44,258 bases of DNA. Source: Brotaphodocola sp003480315 (lineage in GTDB: Bacteria; Bacillota; Clostridia; Lachnospirales; Lachnospiraceae). The position numbers were made by a program, and so were the translations under genes. The notes under the pieces were generated by a model that was given only the letters and a program-made list of their open reading frames with translations, did no database searches and was not told the DNA's origin. The DNA lies in assembly GCF_964246085.1 (NCBI RefSeq), contig NZ_CAXTPD010000034.1. One strand, written 5' to 3'. This document shows positions 7,787-15,624 of this stretch, in pieces (positions within the stretch are counted from its first letter, which is position 1; every line of letters starts with the position of its first letter).

Positions 7787-8133
7787 CAGATTGCACCTCC
7801 GCCAAGTCCTGCTCTGTAGAGCATGCCGCAGGTAGAAAACATACGGTGTCCCGTTTCCATGACGATCAGGTCACGATCCTTTGCCATGGCAAGGATCGTT
7901 TCATCCGGATGCTTTCTCCGGACAAAGATGAGACAAACAATATCCAGCATCTCTGCTGTCCGAATGACCTGCGGATTGCAAAGTCCTGTGATCAGGACCG
8001 AATGATCTTTTGAAAACGCCAGCACATCGCTCATCATGTCCGATGCGCAGGCACTGGTGATCTCGCGGTCCAGAAATTCTTCTCCTACCAACACCCGCGC
8101 GCCGAGGATTTTCTGAACATCTCTTGCTGTCAT
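7786..8133 (-). CDS. DRTGG-domain protein (first copy)
   Basis: A 115-residue DRTGG-like protein, first gene of the leftward operon. It begins MTARDVQKILGARVLVGEE, continues with the LDREIT signature-like turn, SACASDMMSDVLAF and a Rossmann-like strand (HSVLITGLCNPQVIRTAEM), and ends CGMLYRAGLGGG. The ribosome binding site is AGGGGGAA, seven to eight bases before the ATG at 8133. It overlaps the ATPase gene by a few bases. DRTGG domains are presumed ligand binders; no enzyme activity can be claimed. The gene stands divergent to hydC, sharing a 255-base control region. Confidence 0.82.
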   Translation of the reverse strand: MTARDVQKILGARVLVGEEFLDREITSACASDMMSDVLAFSKDHSVLITGLCNPQVIRTAEMLDIVCLIFVRRKHPDETILAMAKDRDLIVMETGHRMFSTCGMLYRAGLGGGAI

Positions 8134-8388
8134 AAGCAGATTCCCCCTGTCATAAAGAATAAATGAAGCATAGCTTCATATTGGTTGAGCCATTTTATCG
8201 CAGCTCATCTTGTCATATTTTTGTCAATCCAGACAATTTTATAGTGTAAGGATATCATTTATTATGTAAATAATCAACAAAAACATGTTTTTAATTTTAA
8301 ACCAACACTTGATTTTTGTGGATTTTTTTTCATCTTCATGTTAATATATTATATACATTTTACAAACACATTTAGGAGGAGGGTTTAC
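8134..8388. promoter_or_regulatory. Divergent hydrogenase control region with operator-like repeats
   Basis: AT-rich intergenic region between two divergent hydrogen-associated operons. ATGAAGC-ATA-GCTTCAT (8163-8179) is a perfect 7-bp inverted repeat in the leftward leader. TTGTCA occurs twice, 11 bases apart (8210-8215, 8221-8226), and TTGTC-N6-GACAA (8221-8236) is an inverted repeat sharing the second copy. Near hydC, ATGTTAATATATTATATA (8339-8356) loosely resembles a Rex operator (TTGTTAA-N4-TTAACAA): good in the first half-site, poor in the second. No -35/-10 pair with good spacing stands out in either direction. Confidence 0.4.
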
Positions 8389-8883
8389 ATGGCTTGTAAA
8401 AAAGAGACGGTTCCGTTCAGCGGAACACCGGAGCAGGAGGCTGCTTTAAAAAAGGTGATCGCTGAACTTAAGGACACCCAGGGCGCACTCATGCCGATTA
8501 TGCAGCAGGCTCAGGATATTTACGGCTACCTGCCGATCGAAGTCCAGACTATGATTTCCGATGAAACCGGAATCCCGTTAGAAAAGATCTACGGCGTTTC
8601 CACATTCTATTCCCAGTTCGCACTGCAGCCAAAGGGCAAATATCAGATTTCCGTATGCCTCGGCACTGCCTGCTACGTAAAAGGCTCCGGCGCCATTTTT
8701 TCAAAACTGGAAGAGCTTCTTGGCATCACCAACGGAGAGTGCACTCCGGACGGGCGTTTTTCACTGGATTCATGCCGCTGTGTCGGCGCCTGCGGACTGG
8801 CTCCCGTCATGATGATCAACGACGAAGTTTACGGACGGCTCACCCCCGACGACATTCCCGGCATCCTTGCCAAATATCAATAG
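8389..8883 (+). CDS. hydC: Bifurcating [FeFe]-hydrogenase subunit HydC (NuoE-like)
   Basis: The 164-residue [2Fe-2S] subunit of the trimeric NAD-linked [FeFe]-hydrogenase. It has a four-helix N-terminal part (PIMQQAQDIYGYLP, VSTFYSQF) and a thioredoxin-like domain with the NuoE cluster ligands Cys90-x4-Cys95 and Cys131-x3-Cys135, ending LTPDDIPGILAKYQ. HydABC oxidises reduced ferredoxin and NADH together to make H2 during fermentation, or runs in reverse. The ATG at 8389 has AGGAGGAGGG five to six bases upstream, a very strong site. It is the first gene of a five-gene operon and is three bases from the ATPase gene. Confidence 0.95.
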   Translation: MACKKETVPFSGTPEQEAALKKVIAELKDTQGALMPIMQQAQDIYGYLPIEVQTMISDETGIPLEKIYGVSTFYSQFALQPKGKYQISVCLGTACYVKGSGAIFSKLEELLGITNGECTPDGRFSLDSCRCVGACGLAPVMMINDEVYGRLTPDDIPGILAKYQ

Positions 8884-8886
8884 CCT

Positions 8887-9444
8887 ATGATGCCGGAAAT
8901 TTCCTTAAACATCCTTGACGTAGCAGAAAATTCCACCCGTGCCGGCGCATCCCTGGTACAGATTACCGTAGATGTACAGCCGGAAGCGGACAAACTCACT
9001 GTCATCATCACGGATGATGGCTGCGGCATGACACCAGAGCAGATCAGACAGGTTACCGATCCGTTCTACACCAGCCGTACCACCAGAAAGGTAGGCCTGG
9101 GCGTTCCGTTTTTCAAATTTGCCGCCGAAAGTACAGGCGGAAGTTTCTCCATCGGATCAGAGCCCGGAAAAGGAACCATGGTCACTGCGGTCTTCACCTT
9201 AAATCACATTGACCGGATGCCTCTCGGTGACATGACTGCCACCATCCACACTCTGATCCAGGGCCACCCGGCAACCGATTTTCTCTATGTTTACCGCTGC
9301 GGCAACAAAGAATTTTCCCTGGATACCCGCGAGATGCGTGCCATCCTTGGAGACGTTCCCCTTACCGCACCTGAAATTTCCAGCTACCTCAAAGACTATC
9401 TGACTGAAAACAAACTTGAAACCGACGGAGGATCGGTTTATTAA
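8887..9444 (+). CDS. GHKL ATP-binding protein in the hydABC operon
   Basis: A 185-residue protein with a histidine-kinase-like ATPase fold in its first 105 residues: N box ILDVAENSTRAG, G1 ITDDGCGM, a short lid, and G2 KVGLGVPFFK, then GSEPGKGTMVTAVF. The C-terminal 80 residues match nothing I recognise. It lacks a histidine phosphoacceptor domain, so it is not a complete sensor kinase. Such an ATPase between the NuoE-like and [2Fe-2S] genes is a recurring feature of clostridial hyd operons, but its role is unsettled. The ATG at 8887 follows the hydC stop by three bases with no good ribosome binding site, so translation is probably coupled. It differs clearly from the RsbW-like protein at 7361-7786. 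Confidence 0.85.
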   Translation: MMPEISLNILDVAENSTRAGASLVQITVDVQPEADKLTVIITDDGCGMTPEQIRQVTDPFYTSRTTRKVGLGVPFFKFAAESTGGSFSIGSEPGKGTMVTAVFTLNHIDRMPLGDMTATIHTLIQGHPATDFLYVYRCGNKEFSLDTREMRAILGDVPLTAPEISSYLKDYLTENKLETDGGSVY

Positions 9445-9460
9445 GGAGGACCAACCTAAC

Positions 9461-9838
9461 ATGAAAAGCCTTGAAGAATTAAGAGCAATCCGCGAGAGGA
9501 TGCAGAGTCAGGTCAGCATGCGTGCAGAAGACCACACTCATACCCGCGTTGTAGTCGGCATGGCTACCTGCGGCATCGCCAGCGGTGCCAGACCTGTCTT
9601 AAATACCCTTTCCACTCTGGTTCAGGAAAAGGGCCTGACCGATAAAATTTCCGTTACCCAGACCGGCTGTATCGGTCTTTGCCAGTATGAGCCTATCGTA
9701 GAAGTCATGGAGCCGGGCAAGCCGAAGGTTACTTATATCAAAATGAATGCGGACAAGGCTGCCGAGGTGGTAGAGCGCCATCTGATCGGCGGACACATTG
9801 TCGAAGAATATACCTTAAATTCTGCAGATCTGAAATAA
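9461..9838 (+). CDS. (2Fe-2S) thioredoxin-like ferredoxin-domain protein
   Basis: A 125-residue small Fe-S protein. After an N-terminal helix (MKSLEELRAIRERM) comes a thioredoxin-like [2Fe-2S] ferredoxin domain with Cys37 (MATCGIASGAR) and a second pair in TGCIGLCQYEP. The first half of the usual C-x4-C motif has only one Cys, as is common for this subfamily in hydrogenase operons. AAGGAGGA lies ten bases before the ATG at 9461; an upstream frame reaching 9416 overlaps the ATPase gene and is not preferred. It lies 12 bases before hydB and probably passes electrons within, or to, the HydABC complex. Whether it is a stable subunit is unknown. Confidence 0.88.
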   Translation: MKSLEELRAIRERMQSQVSMRAEDHTHTRVVVGMATCGIASGARPVLNTLSTLVQEKGLTDKISVTQTGCIGLCQYEPIVEVMEPGKPKVTYIKMNADKAAEVVERHLIGGHIVEEYTLNSADLK

Positions 9839-9850
9839 GGAGGACAACAG

Positions 9851-11638
9851 ATGTATCGTTCACATGTATTGGTTTGCGGTGGAACAGGCTGTACCTCCTC
9901 CGGAAGCCAGCAGATTATGGAAACATTAAAAGAAGAGATCAAAAAGGCCGGGCTGGAAAAGGAAGTCTCCGTAGTCCAGACCGGATGTCACGGTCTCTGC
10001 GCCCTGGGCCCGATCATGATCGTCTACCCGGACGCCAGCTTCTACTCCATGGTAAAGGTAGAAGATATTCCTGAGATCGTTCAGGAGCACTTATTAAAGG
10101 GACGTGTCGTTACCCGTCTCCTCTACCAGGAGACAGTTACCCCAGCCGGTGTCAAGGCCCTGATCGACACAGATTTCTACAAGAAGCAGCACCGTATTGC
10201 CCTGCGCAACTGCGGCATCATCAACCCGGAAGTCATTGAAGAGTACATCGGAACCGGCGGCTATCAGGCCCTGGGCAAGGTCCTTACCGAGATGACTCCG
10301 GACGATGTCATCCAGTGCCTGATCGACTCCGGCCTGCGCGGACGCGGCGGCGGCGGATTCCCAACCGGTCTCAAATGGAAACTGGCCAAGCAGAATGAGG
10401 CTGACCAGAAATACGTCTGCTGTAACGCAGATGAGGGTGACCCGGGCGCATTCATGGATCGCTCCGTCTTAGAGGGTGACCCGCACGCGGTACTGGAGGC
10501 TATGGCCATTGCCGGTTACGCCATTGGTGCAAACCAGGGCTACATCTATGTGCGCGCAGAGTATCCGATCGCAGTAGAACGTCTGAAAATCGCCATCAGC
10601 CAGGCACGCGAGATGGAACTGTTAGGAAAAGATATTTTCGGAAGCGGCTTCGATTTTGATATCGACTTAAGACTCGGTGCCGGAGCTTTCGTCTGCGGCG
10701 AGGAAACCGCACTCATGACCTCCATTGAAGGAAACCGCGGCGAACCGCGTCCGCGTCCTCCGTTCCCGGCACAGAAGGGCTTATTTGGCAAGCCGACCAT
10801 CTTAAATAACGTAGAGACCTATGCCAACATCCCGCAGATCATCTTAAACGGTCCGGAATGGTTTTCTTCCATGGGTACCGAGAAGTCCAAAGGAACCAAG
10901 GTATTTGCACTGGGCGGTAAGATCCACAACACCGGCCTCGTAGAGATCCCGATGGGTACTACCCTGCGCGAGGTCATCGAAGAGATCGGCGGCGGCATCC
11001 CGAATGGCAAGAAATTCAAAGCAGCACAGACCGGTGGTCCGTCCGGCGGATGTATCCCGGCAGAGCACTTTGATATCCCGATCGATTACGACAACCTCAT
11101 CTCCATCGGCTCCATGATGGGTTCCGGCGGTCTGATCGTTATGGATGAAACCGACTGTATGGTAGATATCGCAAAATTCTTCCTGGAATTCACTGTAGAA
11201 GAATCCTGCGGTAAATGTACTCCATGCCGCATCGGCACCAAACGTATGCTGGAGATCCTCACCAAGATCACCAAGGGCACCGCTACCATGGAAGATCTGG
11301 ATAAGCTGGAAGAGCTCTGCTACTACGTGAAAGAGAATTCTGCCTGCGGTCTCGGCCAGACAGCTCCGAACCCGGTTCTGTCCACCCTGCGTTACTTCCG
11401 TGACGAGTACGAAGCACACATCAAAGAGAAACGCTGCCCGGCAGGCGTCTGCAAAGCGCTCCTTTCCTACCATATCGACGCAGACAAATGTAAGGGCTGT
11501 ACCCTGTGTGCAAGAAACTGCCCGGTTGGCGCTATCATCGGCTCCGTTAAGAATCCGCATATCATCGACACCGATAAGTGTGTTAAATGCGGTGCCTGCA
11601 TGGAGAAATGTAAATTCGGCGCGATCTACAAACAGTAA
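9851..11638 (+). CDS. hydB: Bifurcating [FeFe]-hydrogenase subunit HydB (NuoF-like, NADH/FMN)
   Basis: The 595-residue flavin subunit where NAD(H) reacts. Domains in order: an N-terminal [2Fe-2S] thioredoxin-like domain (Cys9, 14, 46, 50), the NuoF core with the glycine-rich FMN/NADH site GRGGGGFPTG (163-172) and CNADEGDPGAFMDR, the SLBB region, the [4Fe-4S] site ESCGKCTPCR, and a C-terminal two-cluster ferredoxin domain (CKGCTLCARNC and CVKCGACMEKC). This is the normal domain set of bifurcating HydB. The ATG at 9851 has AAGGAGGA nine to ten bases upstream. The next gene, hydA, starts 16 bases on. Cytoplasmic complex with HydA and HydC. Confidence 0.97.
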   Translation: MYRSHVLVCGGTGCTSSGSQQIMETLKEEIKKAGLEKEVSVVQTGCHGLCALGPIMIVYPDASFYSMVKVEDIPEIVQEHLLKGRVVTRLLYQETVTPAGVKALIDTDFYKKQHRIALRNCGIINPEVIEEYIGTGGYQALGKVLTEMTPDDVIQCLIDSGLRGRGGGGFPTGLKWKLAKQNEADQKYVCCNADEGDPGAFMDRSVLEGDPHAVLEAMAIAGYAIGANQGYIYVRAEYPIAVERLKIAISQAREMELLGKDIFGSGFDFDIDLRLGAGAFVCGEETALMTSIEGNRGEPRPRPPFPAQKGLFGKPTILNNVETYANIPQIILNGPEWFSSMGTEKSKGTKVFALGGKIHNTGLVEIPMGTTLREVIEEIGGGIPNGKKFKAAQTGGPSGGCIPAEHFDIPIDYDNLISIGSMMGSGGLIVMDETDCMVDIAKFFLEFTVEESCGKCTPCRIGTKRMLEILTKITKGTATMEDLDKLEELCYYVKENSACGLGQTAPNPVLSTLRYFRDEYEAHIKEKRCPAGVCKALLSYHIDADKCKGCTLCARNCPVGAIIGSVKNPHIIDTDKCVKCGACMEKCKFGAIYKQ

Positions 11639-11653
11639 TGGAGGAGAATGGCT

Positions 11654-13402
11654 ATGGAGAATATCACAATCAAAATCAACGGCATGGAAGTCAGTGCCCC
11701 GAAAGGCTCCACCATTCTGGAGGCAGCCCGACTGGCGCACATTGAAATTCCGACTCTGTGCTTCTTAAAAGAGATCAACGAGATCGGCGCATGTCGCATC
11801 TGTGTAGTAGAAGTAAAAGGGGCAAGAAGCCTGGTGGTTTCCTGCGTATACCCGATCAACGAAGGCATGGAAGTATGGACCAACACGCCAAAGGTACTGG
11901 AGTCCCGCAGGAAAACCCTGCAGCTTCTGCTTTCCAACCATGACCGCAAGTGCTTATCCTGCGTCCGCAGCGGAAACTGCGAGCTGCAGCAGCTCTGTAA
12001 GGAACTCGGTGTTACCGACGAAGGTTATTACGATGGCGAACGCACCCCGTCCGTAATCGACGACAGCGCGGTGCACATGATCCGTGACAACAGCAAATGT
12101 ATCCTCTGCCGCCGCTGCTCCGCAGTCTGCGAGAAGGTACAGGGCATCGGCGTTATCGGCGCCAACATGCGCGGCTTTGCCACCTTTATCGGATCCGCGT
12201 TTGATATGGGACTGGGCGAGACCTCCTGTGTCTCCTGCGGCCAGTGTATCGCAGTCTGCCCAACCGGTGCTCTCCAGGAGAAATCCCAGGTGGACGAGGT
12301 TCTGGCAGCCATCGCAGATCCGCAGAAGCATGTCATCGTGCAGACCGCTCCGGCAGTACGCGCCGCTTTGGGCGAGGAATTTGGTTATCCGATCGGCACC
12401 AATGTACAGGGCAAGATGGCAGCAGCCCTTCGCCGCATCGGCTTTGACAAAGTATTCGACACCAACTTCAGTGCCGACTTGACCATTATGGAAGAGGCAC
12501 ATGAATTCCTGGATCGTGTGCAGAACGGCGGTGTGCTTCCGCTCATTACCTCCTGCTCCCCGGGCTGGATCAAATACTGTGAGCACTATTTCCCGGATAT
12601 GACCGAGAACTTATCCAGCTGCAAATCCCCGCAGCAGATGTTCGGTGCCATTGCAAAATCCTACTACGCTGAAAAGATGAACCTGGATCCGAAGGATATC
12701 GTTTCCGTTTCCATCATGCCGTGTACCGCAAAGAAATTCGAGATCCAGAGACCGGATGAAGCTGCAAACGGAGTTCCGGATGTAGACTACTCCTTAACCA
12801 CAAGGGAGCTTGCACGCATGATCCGCAAGGTCGGCCTGAAATTCACTACCCTCCCGGACGAAGAATTTGACGCTCCTCTGGGGCTTGGAACCGGTGCAGC
12901 TGTTATCTTCGGCGCAACCGGCGGTGTTATGGAGGCAGCACTCCGCACTGCAGTGGAAACCCTGACCGGTGAGGAATTACAAAATCTGGACTTCACCGAC
13001 GTCCGCGGCATGGAAGGCATCAAGGAAGCTACTTATCCGGTAGCAGGTCTGGAAGTTAAGGTAGCCATCGCCTCCGGTCTTGGAAACGCAAGAAAGCTGC
13101 TTGAAAAGGTCAAATCCGGTGAAGCTACCTATCATTTCATCGAGATCATGGGCTGTCCGGGTGGATGTATCAACGGCGGCGGCCAGCCGCAGCAGCCTGG
13201 CTACGTACGCAACAGCGTTGATATCCGCAGTCTGCGCGCCCAGGTCCTCTATGACGCTGACAAAAACAACCCGATCCGGAAATCTCACGAGAATCCGGCG
13301 ATCAAGGAGCTGTACGCAACGTATCTTGGTGAGCCTGGAAGCGAGAAGGCGCATCATCTGTTACATACCACGTATGTAAAGAGAAAAGTGAACGAGATTT
13401 AA
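11654..13402 (+). CDS. hydA: Bifurcating [FeFe]-hydrogenase catalytic subunit HydA (group A)
   Basis: The 582-residue catalytic subunit carrying the H-cluster. N-terminal [2Fe-2S] domain (Cys36, 47, 50, 64), His-ligated [4Fe-4S] site (His96, Cys100, 103, 109), two [4Fe-4S] motifs (Cys149-159 and 192-202), then the H-cluster domain with L1 TSCSPGW (299-305), L2 MPCTAKK (355-361) and L3 GCPGGCINGGG, followed by the small C-terminal domain. TSCSPGW is the form I know from clostridial NAD-linked enzymes. The ATG at 11654 is preferred because GGAGGAG lies seven bases before it, whereas the in-frame ATG at 11648 is only one base from that site. Maturation genes hydE, hydF and hydG are not in the window. 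No clear terminator follows. Confidence 0.97.
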   Translation: MENITIKINGMEVSAPKGSTILEAARLAHIEIPTLCFLKEINEIGACRICVVEVKGARSLVVSCVYPINEGMEVWTNTPKVLESRRKTLQLLLSNHDRKCLSCVRSGNCELQQLCKELGVTDEGYYDGERTPSVIDDSAVHMIRDNSKCILCRRCSAVCEKVQGIGVIGANMRGFATFIGSAFDMGLGETSCVSCGQCIAVCPTGALQEKSQVDEVLAAIADPQKHVIVQTAPAVRAALGEEFGYPIGTNVQGKMAAALRRIGFDKVFDTNFSADLTIMEEAHEFLDRVQNGGVLPLITSCSPGWIKYCEHYFPDMTENLSSCKSPQQMFGAIAKSYYAEKMNLDPKDIVSVSIMPCTAKKFEIQRPDEAANGVPDVDYSLTTRELARMIRKVGLKFTTLPDEEFDAPLGLGTGAAVIFGATGGVMEAALRTAVETLTGEELQNLDFTDVRGMEGIKEATYPVAGLEVKVAIASGLGNARKLLEKVKSGEATYHFIEIMGCPGGCINGGGQPQQPGYVRNSVDIRSLRAQVLYDADKNNPIRKSHENPAIKELYATYLGEPGSEKAHHLLHTTYVKRKVNEI

Positions 13403-13442
13403 TAAAAAATTTGAGTTACAAAGCTGAATAAAGGTCCGGAAG

Positions 13443-13740
13443 GCGGTCTCATTCACTTCCTGCTGTATTGGCTTTTCTACGAAAAATAGCGGCTACAGCC
13501 CATATTAACTCTGCCATAAAGAAGTTCCAGACACTCCATACGGAATGAGCGGTACATTGAAATTTTCCTGCATTGCATATCAAGAACGCGCCAGTGACGC
13601 GTTCGCAGATTCGTGTGCGAGCATAGTGCCTGACCGGAGAGCATTGTCTGAGCGTGCAAAGCACGCAAGTTTTGCTCGCAGGTCTGGCAATAGGCGACAG
13701 AGCGAATGAAGTACAAAATTTCACAGCATCTGCTTATTCT
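13443..13740. repeat. Intergenic repeat-like tract with inverted repeats
   Basis: The 372 bases between hydA and the Rpn relic hold no convincing gene. The tract opens with the 22-base string shared with 55-76. It contains GAACGCG-N7-CGCGTTC (13583-13603) and GCGTGC-AAA-GCACGC (13657-13671), both perfect inverted repeats, and several short overlapping open frames on the minus strand rich in Cys, Arg and Ser. Such tracts look like dispersed clostridial intergenic elements or remnants of a mobile element. Confidence 0.45.
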
Positions 13741-13774
13741 GTATGGTCTGACCGGAACTTCGGACTTTTAGTGA

Positions 13775-14237
13775 TTATGATTTAATTACAACTGAATTAT
13801 CATGATGTGTCAATTGCCAATAGCTCTCATAAATTTTTTCCAGGTCATAGTCCGGAGCTGTCTCAGATGCAAGCCTGCATACTGTCTCGACAACGATTTT
13901 ATCCAGATCCAGAAAATCTGCCATGATATCCTGATGAATACATTCATCAATTGCCTCATTGACTGCGTGTTTGAGGTTCATGCCGTTTTTTGTTCCTCAC
14001 GGACTAACGCAATAAACGCGGAATAGTCATGAAGCTCCCGGCATTTTTCCATCAATTCTGCATTATAACCCTTGTTAATGTTTAATACCAGTGTTTCCAG
14101 CTCCAGGTATGGATGCTCGGTTTTGGGGCGATAAAGATCATCCGAAAGATCCGGTCTTTATAGGCGCGTACCGGAATGGGGTGTTTCAGGTTCTTCTCGG
14201 TCTGATAAAATGCAGTGGTCAATGTGTTTTTTGCCAT
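13775..14237 (-). pseudogene. Remnant of an Rpn-family (PD-(D/E)XK) nuclease, internally deleted and frameshifted
   Basis: Three pieces of one gene can be read on the minus strand. The start (ATG 14237, GGAG six bases upstream) gives MAKNTLTTAFYQTEK...AYKDRIFRMIF, like the opening of Rpn/putative-transposase proteins. This then jumps, in another frame, to PYLELETLVLNINKGYN...CRELHDYSAFI, which belongs to the later part of such proteins; most of the nuclease core is missing. A second shift at an A run (EEQK, about 13986-13992) leads into the last frame, MNLKHAVNEAIDECI...DFL, ending at 13775. Full-length relatives have roughly 300 residues. The family recognition rests on memory of the N and C termini. 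Confidence 0.6.
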
Positions 14238-14481
14238 AGGCATCTCCTTCCTTATGCCGGAATTCCATTCTGCTTTTTTACCATTCTGGAATTCCTTTGT
14301 GTTGATAGTTGGGTGTTCAAGCAAAGAAAAATTCCAGTAGATAATTCAGAATGGCATCGCCATAGAAATGAGAGAACCGCAGGCTGTAACCAAATACACC
14401 ATGACCAATGCGGTTTAAAAGAATATTTCTGCTTTGTCTATAACATATCATGTTTGTGATACTGCTGCAAGAGTTTTATAA
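14238..14481. other. Intergenic stretch without a supported gene
   Basis: Between the Rpn relic and the terminator at 14482 I see no gene, RNA or clear regulatory site. The longest frames are short and lack ribosome binding sites. The relic's ribosome binding site occupies 14244-14250. Confidence 0.5.
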
Positions 14482-14541
14482 AAATTGCAAAAAAGATCCA
14501 TAGCTCATCTTTACGATCAGTCATGGATCTTTTTGCAATTT
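14482..14541 (-). terminator. Terminator after the TctC-type gene
   Basis: AAATTGCAAAAAAGATCCAT pairs with ATGGATCTTTTTGCAATTT (one bulged A) around a 20-base loop, with T/A runs inside the arms. It lies 12 bases after the stop codon at 14553. Confidence 0.7.
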
Positions 14542-14552
14542 CAGTTTTTATC

Positions 14553-15602
14553 CTATTTATCTAACGAATCCTGTAATTCTCTAAACTGCGCATATAATTT
14601 TGCTTCATTTTGTTCTGCTTCTTCTGCTGTCATAAACTTTGGAACCTGTCCCAGTTCATTTAAAGACTTCAGACAATCCTCATTTTTCAAAATCTCCTGT
14701 GTTGCCCATTCATATGCTTTTACTACTTCTTCCGGAGTATCTTTTGGAAAATAGAAGGAAAAATCCTGCGGAGCAAACTCTACATCAATCCCCTGCTCTT
14801 TAAAAGTTTTAATTCCCGGCAATACTTCTGTTTCTTCTGGTCCCGGAAAACCAATGCAGCTGAACTGGCCAGCTTCCAGATAATCTTTCGCCACACCATA
14901 GGATGACGGGCTTAATACCACCTGTTTTCCTAACAGCGCCGCCATTTTCTCCGATGTTGACCCCACATCAACAAAGTCAAGATCAATTCCTGCTGCTTTC
15001 TCAAACGCAAGCAATTCATAATAGGTATAAGCTCCCACCTCAGTGCATGCCTGCAATTTGCCCGGATTTGCTTTTGCATCCGCAATGAAGGACTCTAAAT
15101 CCGGATAAGCCTCTGCATTTGTATACAGCTGCTGCGCCGGTTCCTCTGAAAAATTCGGTCCCAGGGTAAATGCTTCATAGTTATAATCTGTCACACCTGC
15201 TACATTCGCTACATTTACCAGATTATGTCCATACAGTACCGTCAGCCCGTCTGCATCAGAACTTAACACGGTATTTGCTGCAACAGACCCGGAAGCGCCT
15301 GCTGAGTTCACAACAACTGCATTCCATCCGCACACTTCTTTTACGTACTGTGCCCATAATCTTGCAGACAGGTCCACGGTTCCTCCCGGTGACGCCGGAA
15401 GCACAACTGAAATTGCTGATTGCGGCTCCCACTGCGGTTTCTCTGTCTCCTCTTCTTTTGTTTCCTGCCCTGTTTCTGCCATCTGAGAAGTTTCTGCCGC
15501 AACAGACGTATCATTCTTTGGCGCCGCTTCCTGCTTTTGCCCGCATCCCGCTGCAGTCACTGCAATAACTCCCATCAGTGCAAATACCTTTACATTTCTC
15601 AT
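14553..15602 (-). CDS. TctC/Bug-type solute-binding lipoprotein (orphan)
   Basis: A 349-residue extracytoplasmic binding protein of the tripartite tricarboxylate transporter (TctC/Bug) family. It has a signal peptide with lipobox VTAAGC (Cys20), a Glu/Thr/Gln-rich linker, then the mature domain with the family's phosphate-loop-like VVLPASPGGTVDLSAR, VVVNSAGASGSVAAN, and VDVGSTSEKMAALLGKQV. The family binds carboxylates such as citrate or other small acids. No TctA or TctB membrane subunit is in the window, so it either serves a transporter encoded elsewhere or acts as a sensor. AAAAGGAGAAGG precedes the ATG at 15602. It lies 22 bases after an amidohydrolase, so the pair is likely one operon; the ligand may be that enzyme's substrate. 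That link is inference. Confidence 0.9.
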   Translation of the reverse strand: MRNVKVFALMGVIAVTAAGCGQKQEAAPKNDTSVAAETSQMAETGQETKEEETEKPQWEPQSAISVVLPASPGGTVDLSARLWAQYVKEVCGWNAVVVNSAGASGSVAANTVLSSDADGLTVLYGHNLVNVANVAGVTDYNYEAFTLGPNFSEEPAQQLYTNAEAYPDLESFIADAKANPGKLQACTEVGAYTYYELLAFEKAAGIDLDFVDVGSTSEKMAALLGKQVVLSPSSYGVAKDYLEAGQFSCIGFPGPEETEVLPGIKTFKEQGIDVEFAPQDFSFYFPKDTPEEVVKAYEWATQEILKNEDCLKSLNELGQVPKFMTAEEAEQNEAKLYAQFRELQDSLDK

Positions 15603-15624
15603 AGCCCTTCTCCTTTTTATAATT

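Noticed and set aside
13449..13724. Overlapping short minus-strand frames (91 and 79 residues) as genes
   Set aside because: No ribosome binding sites, Cys/Arg-rich composition, two frames open at once and inverted repeats inside; more like a repeat element.
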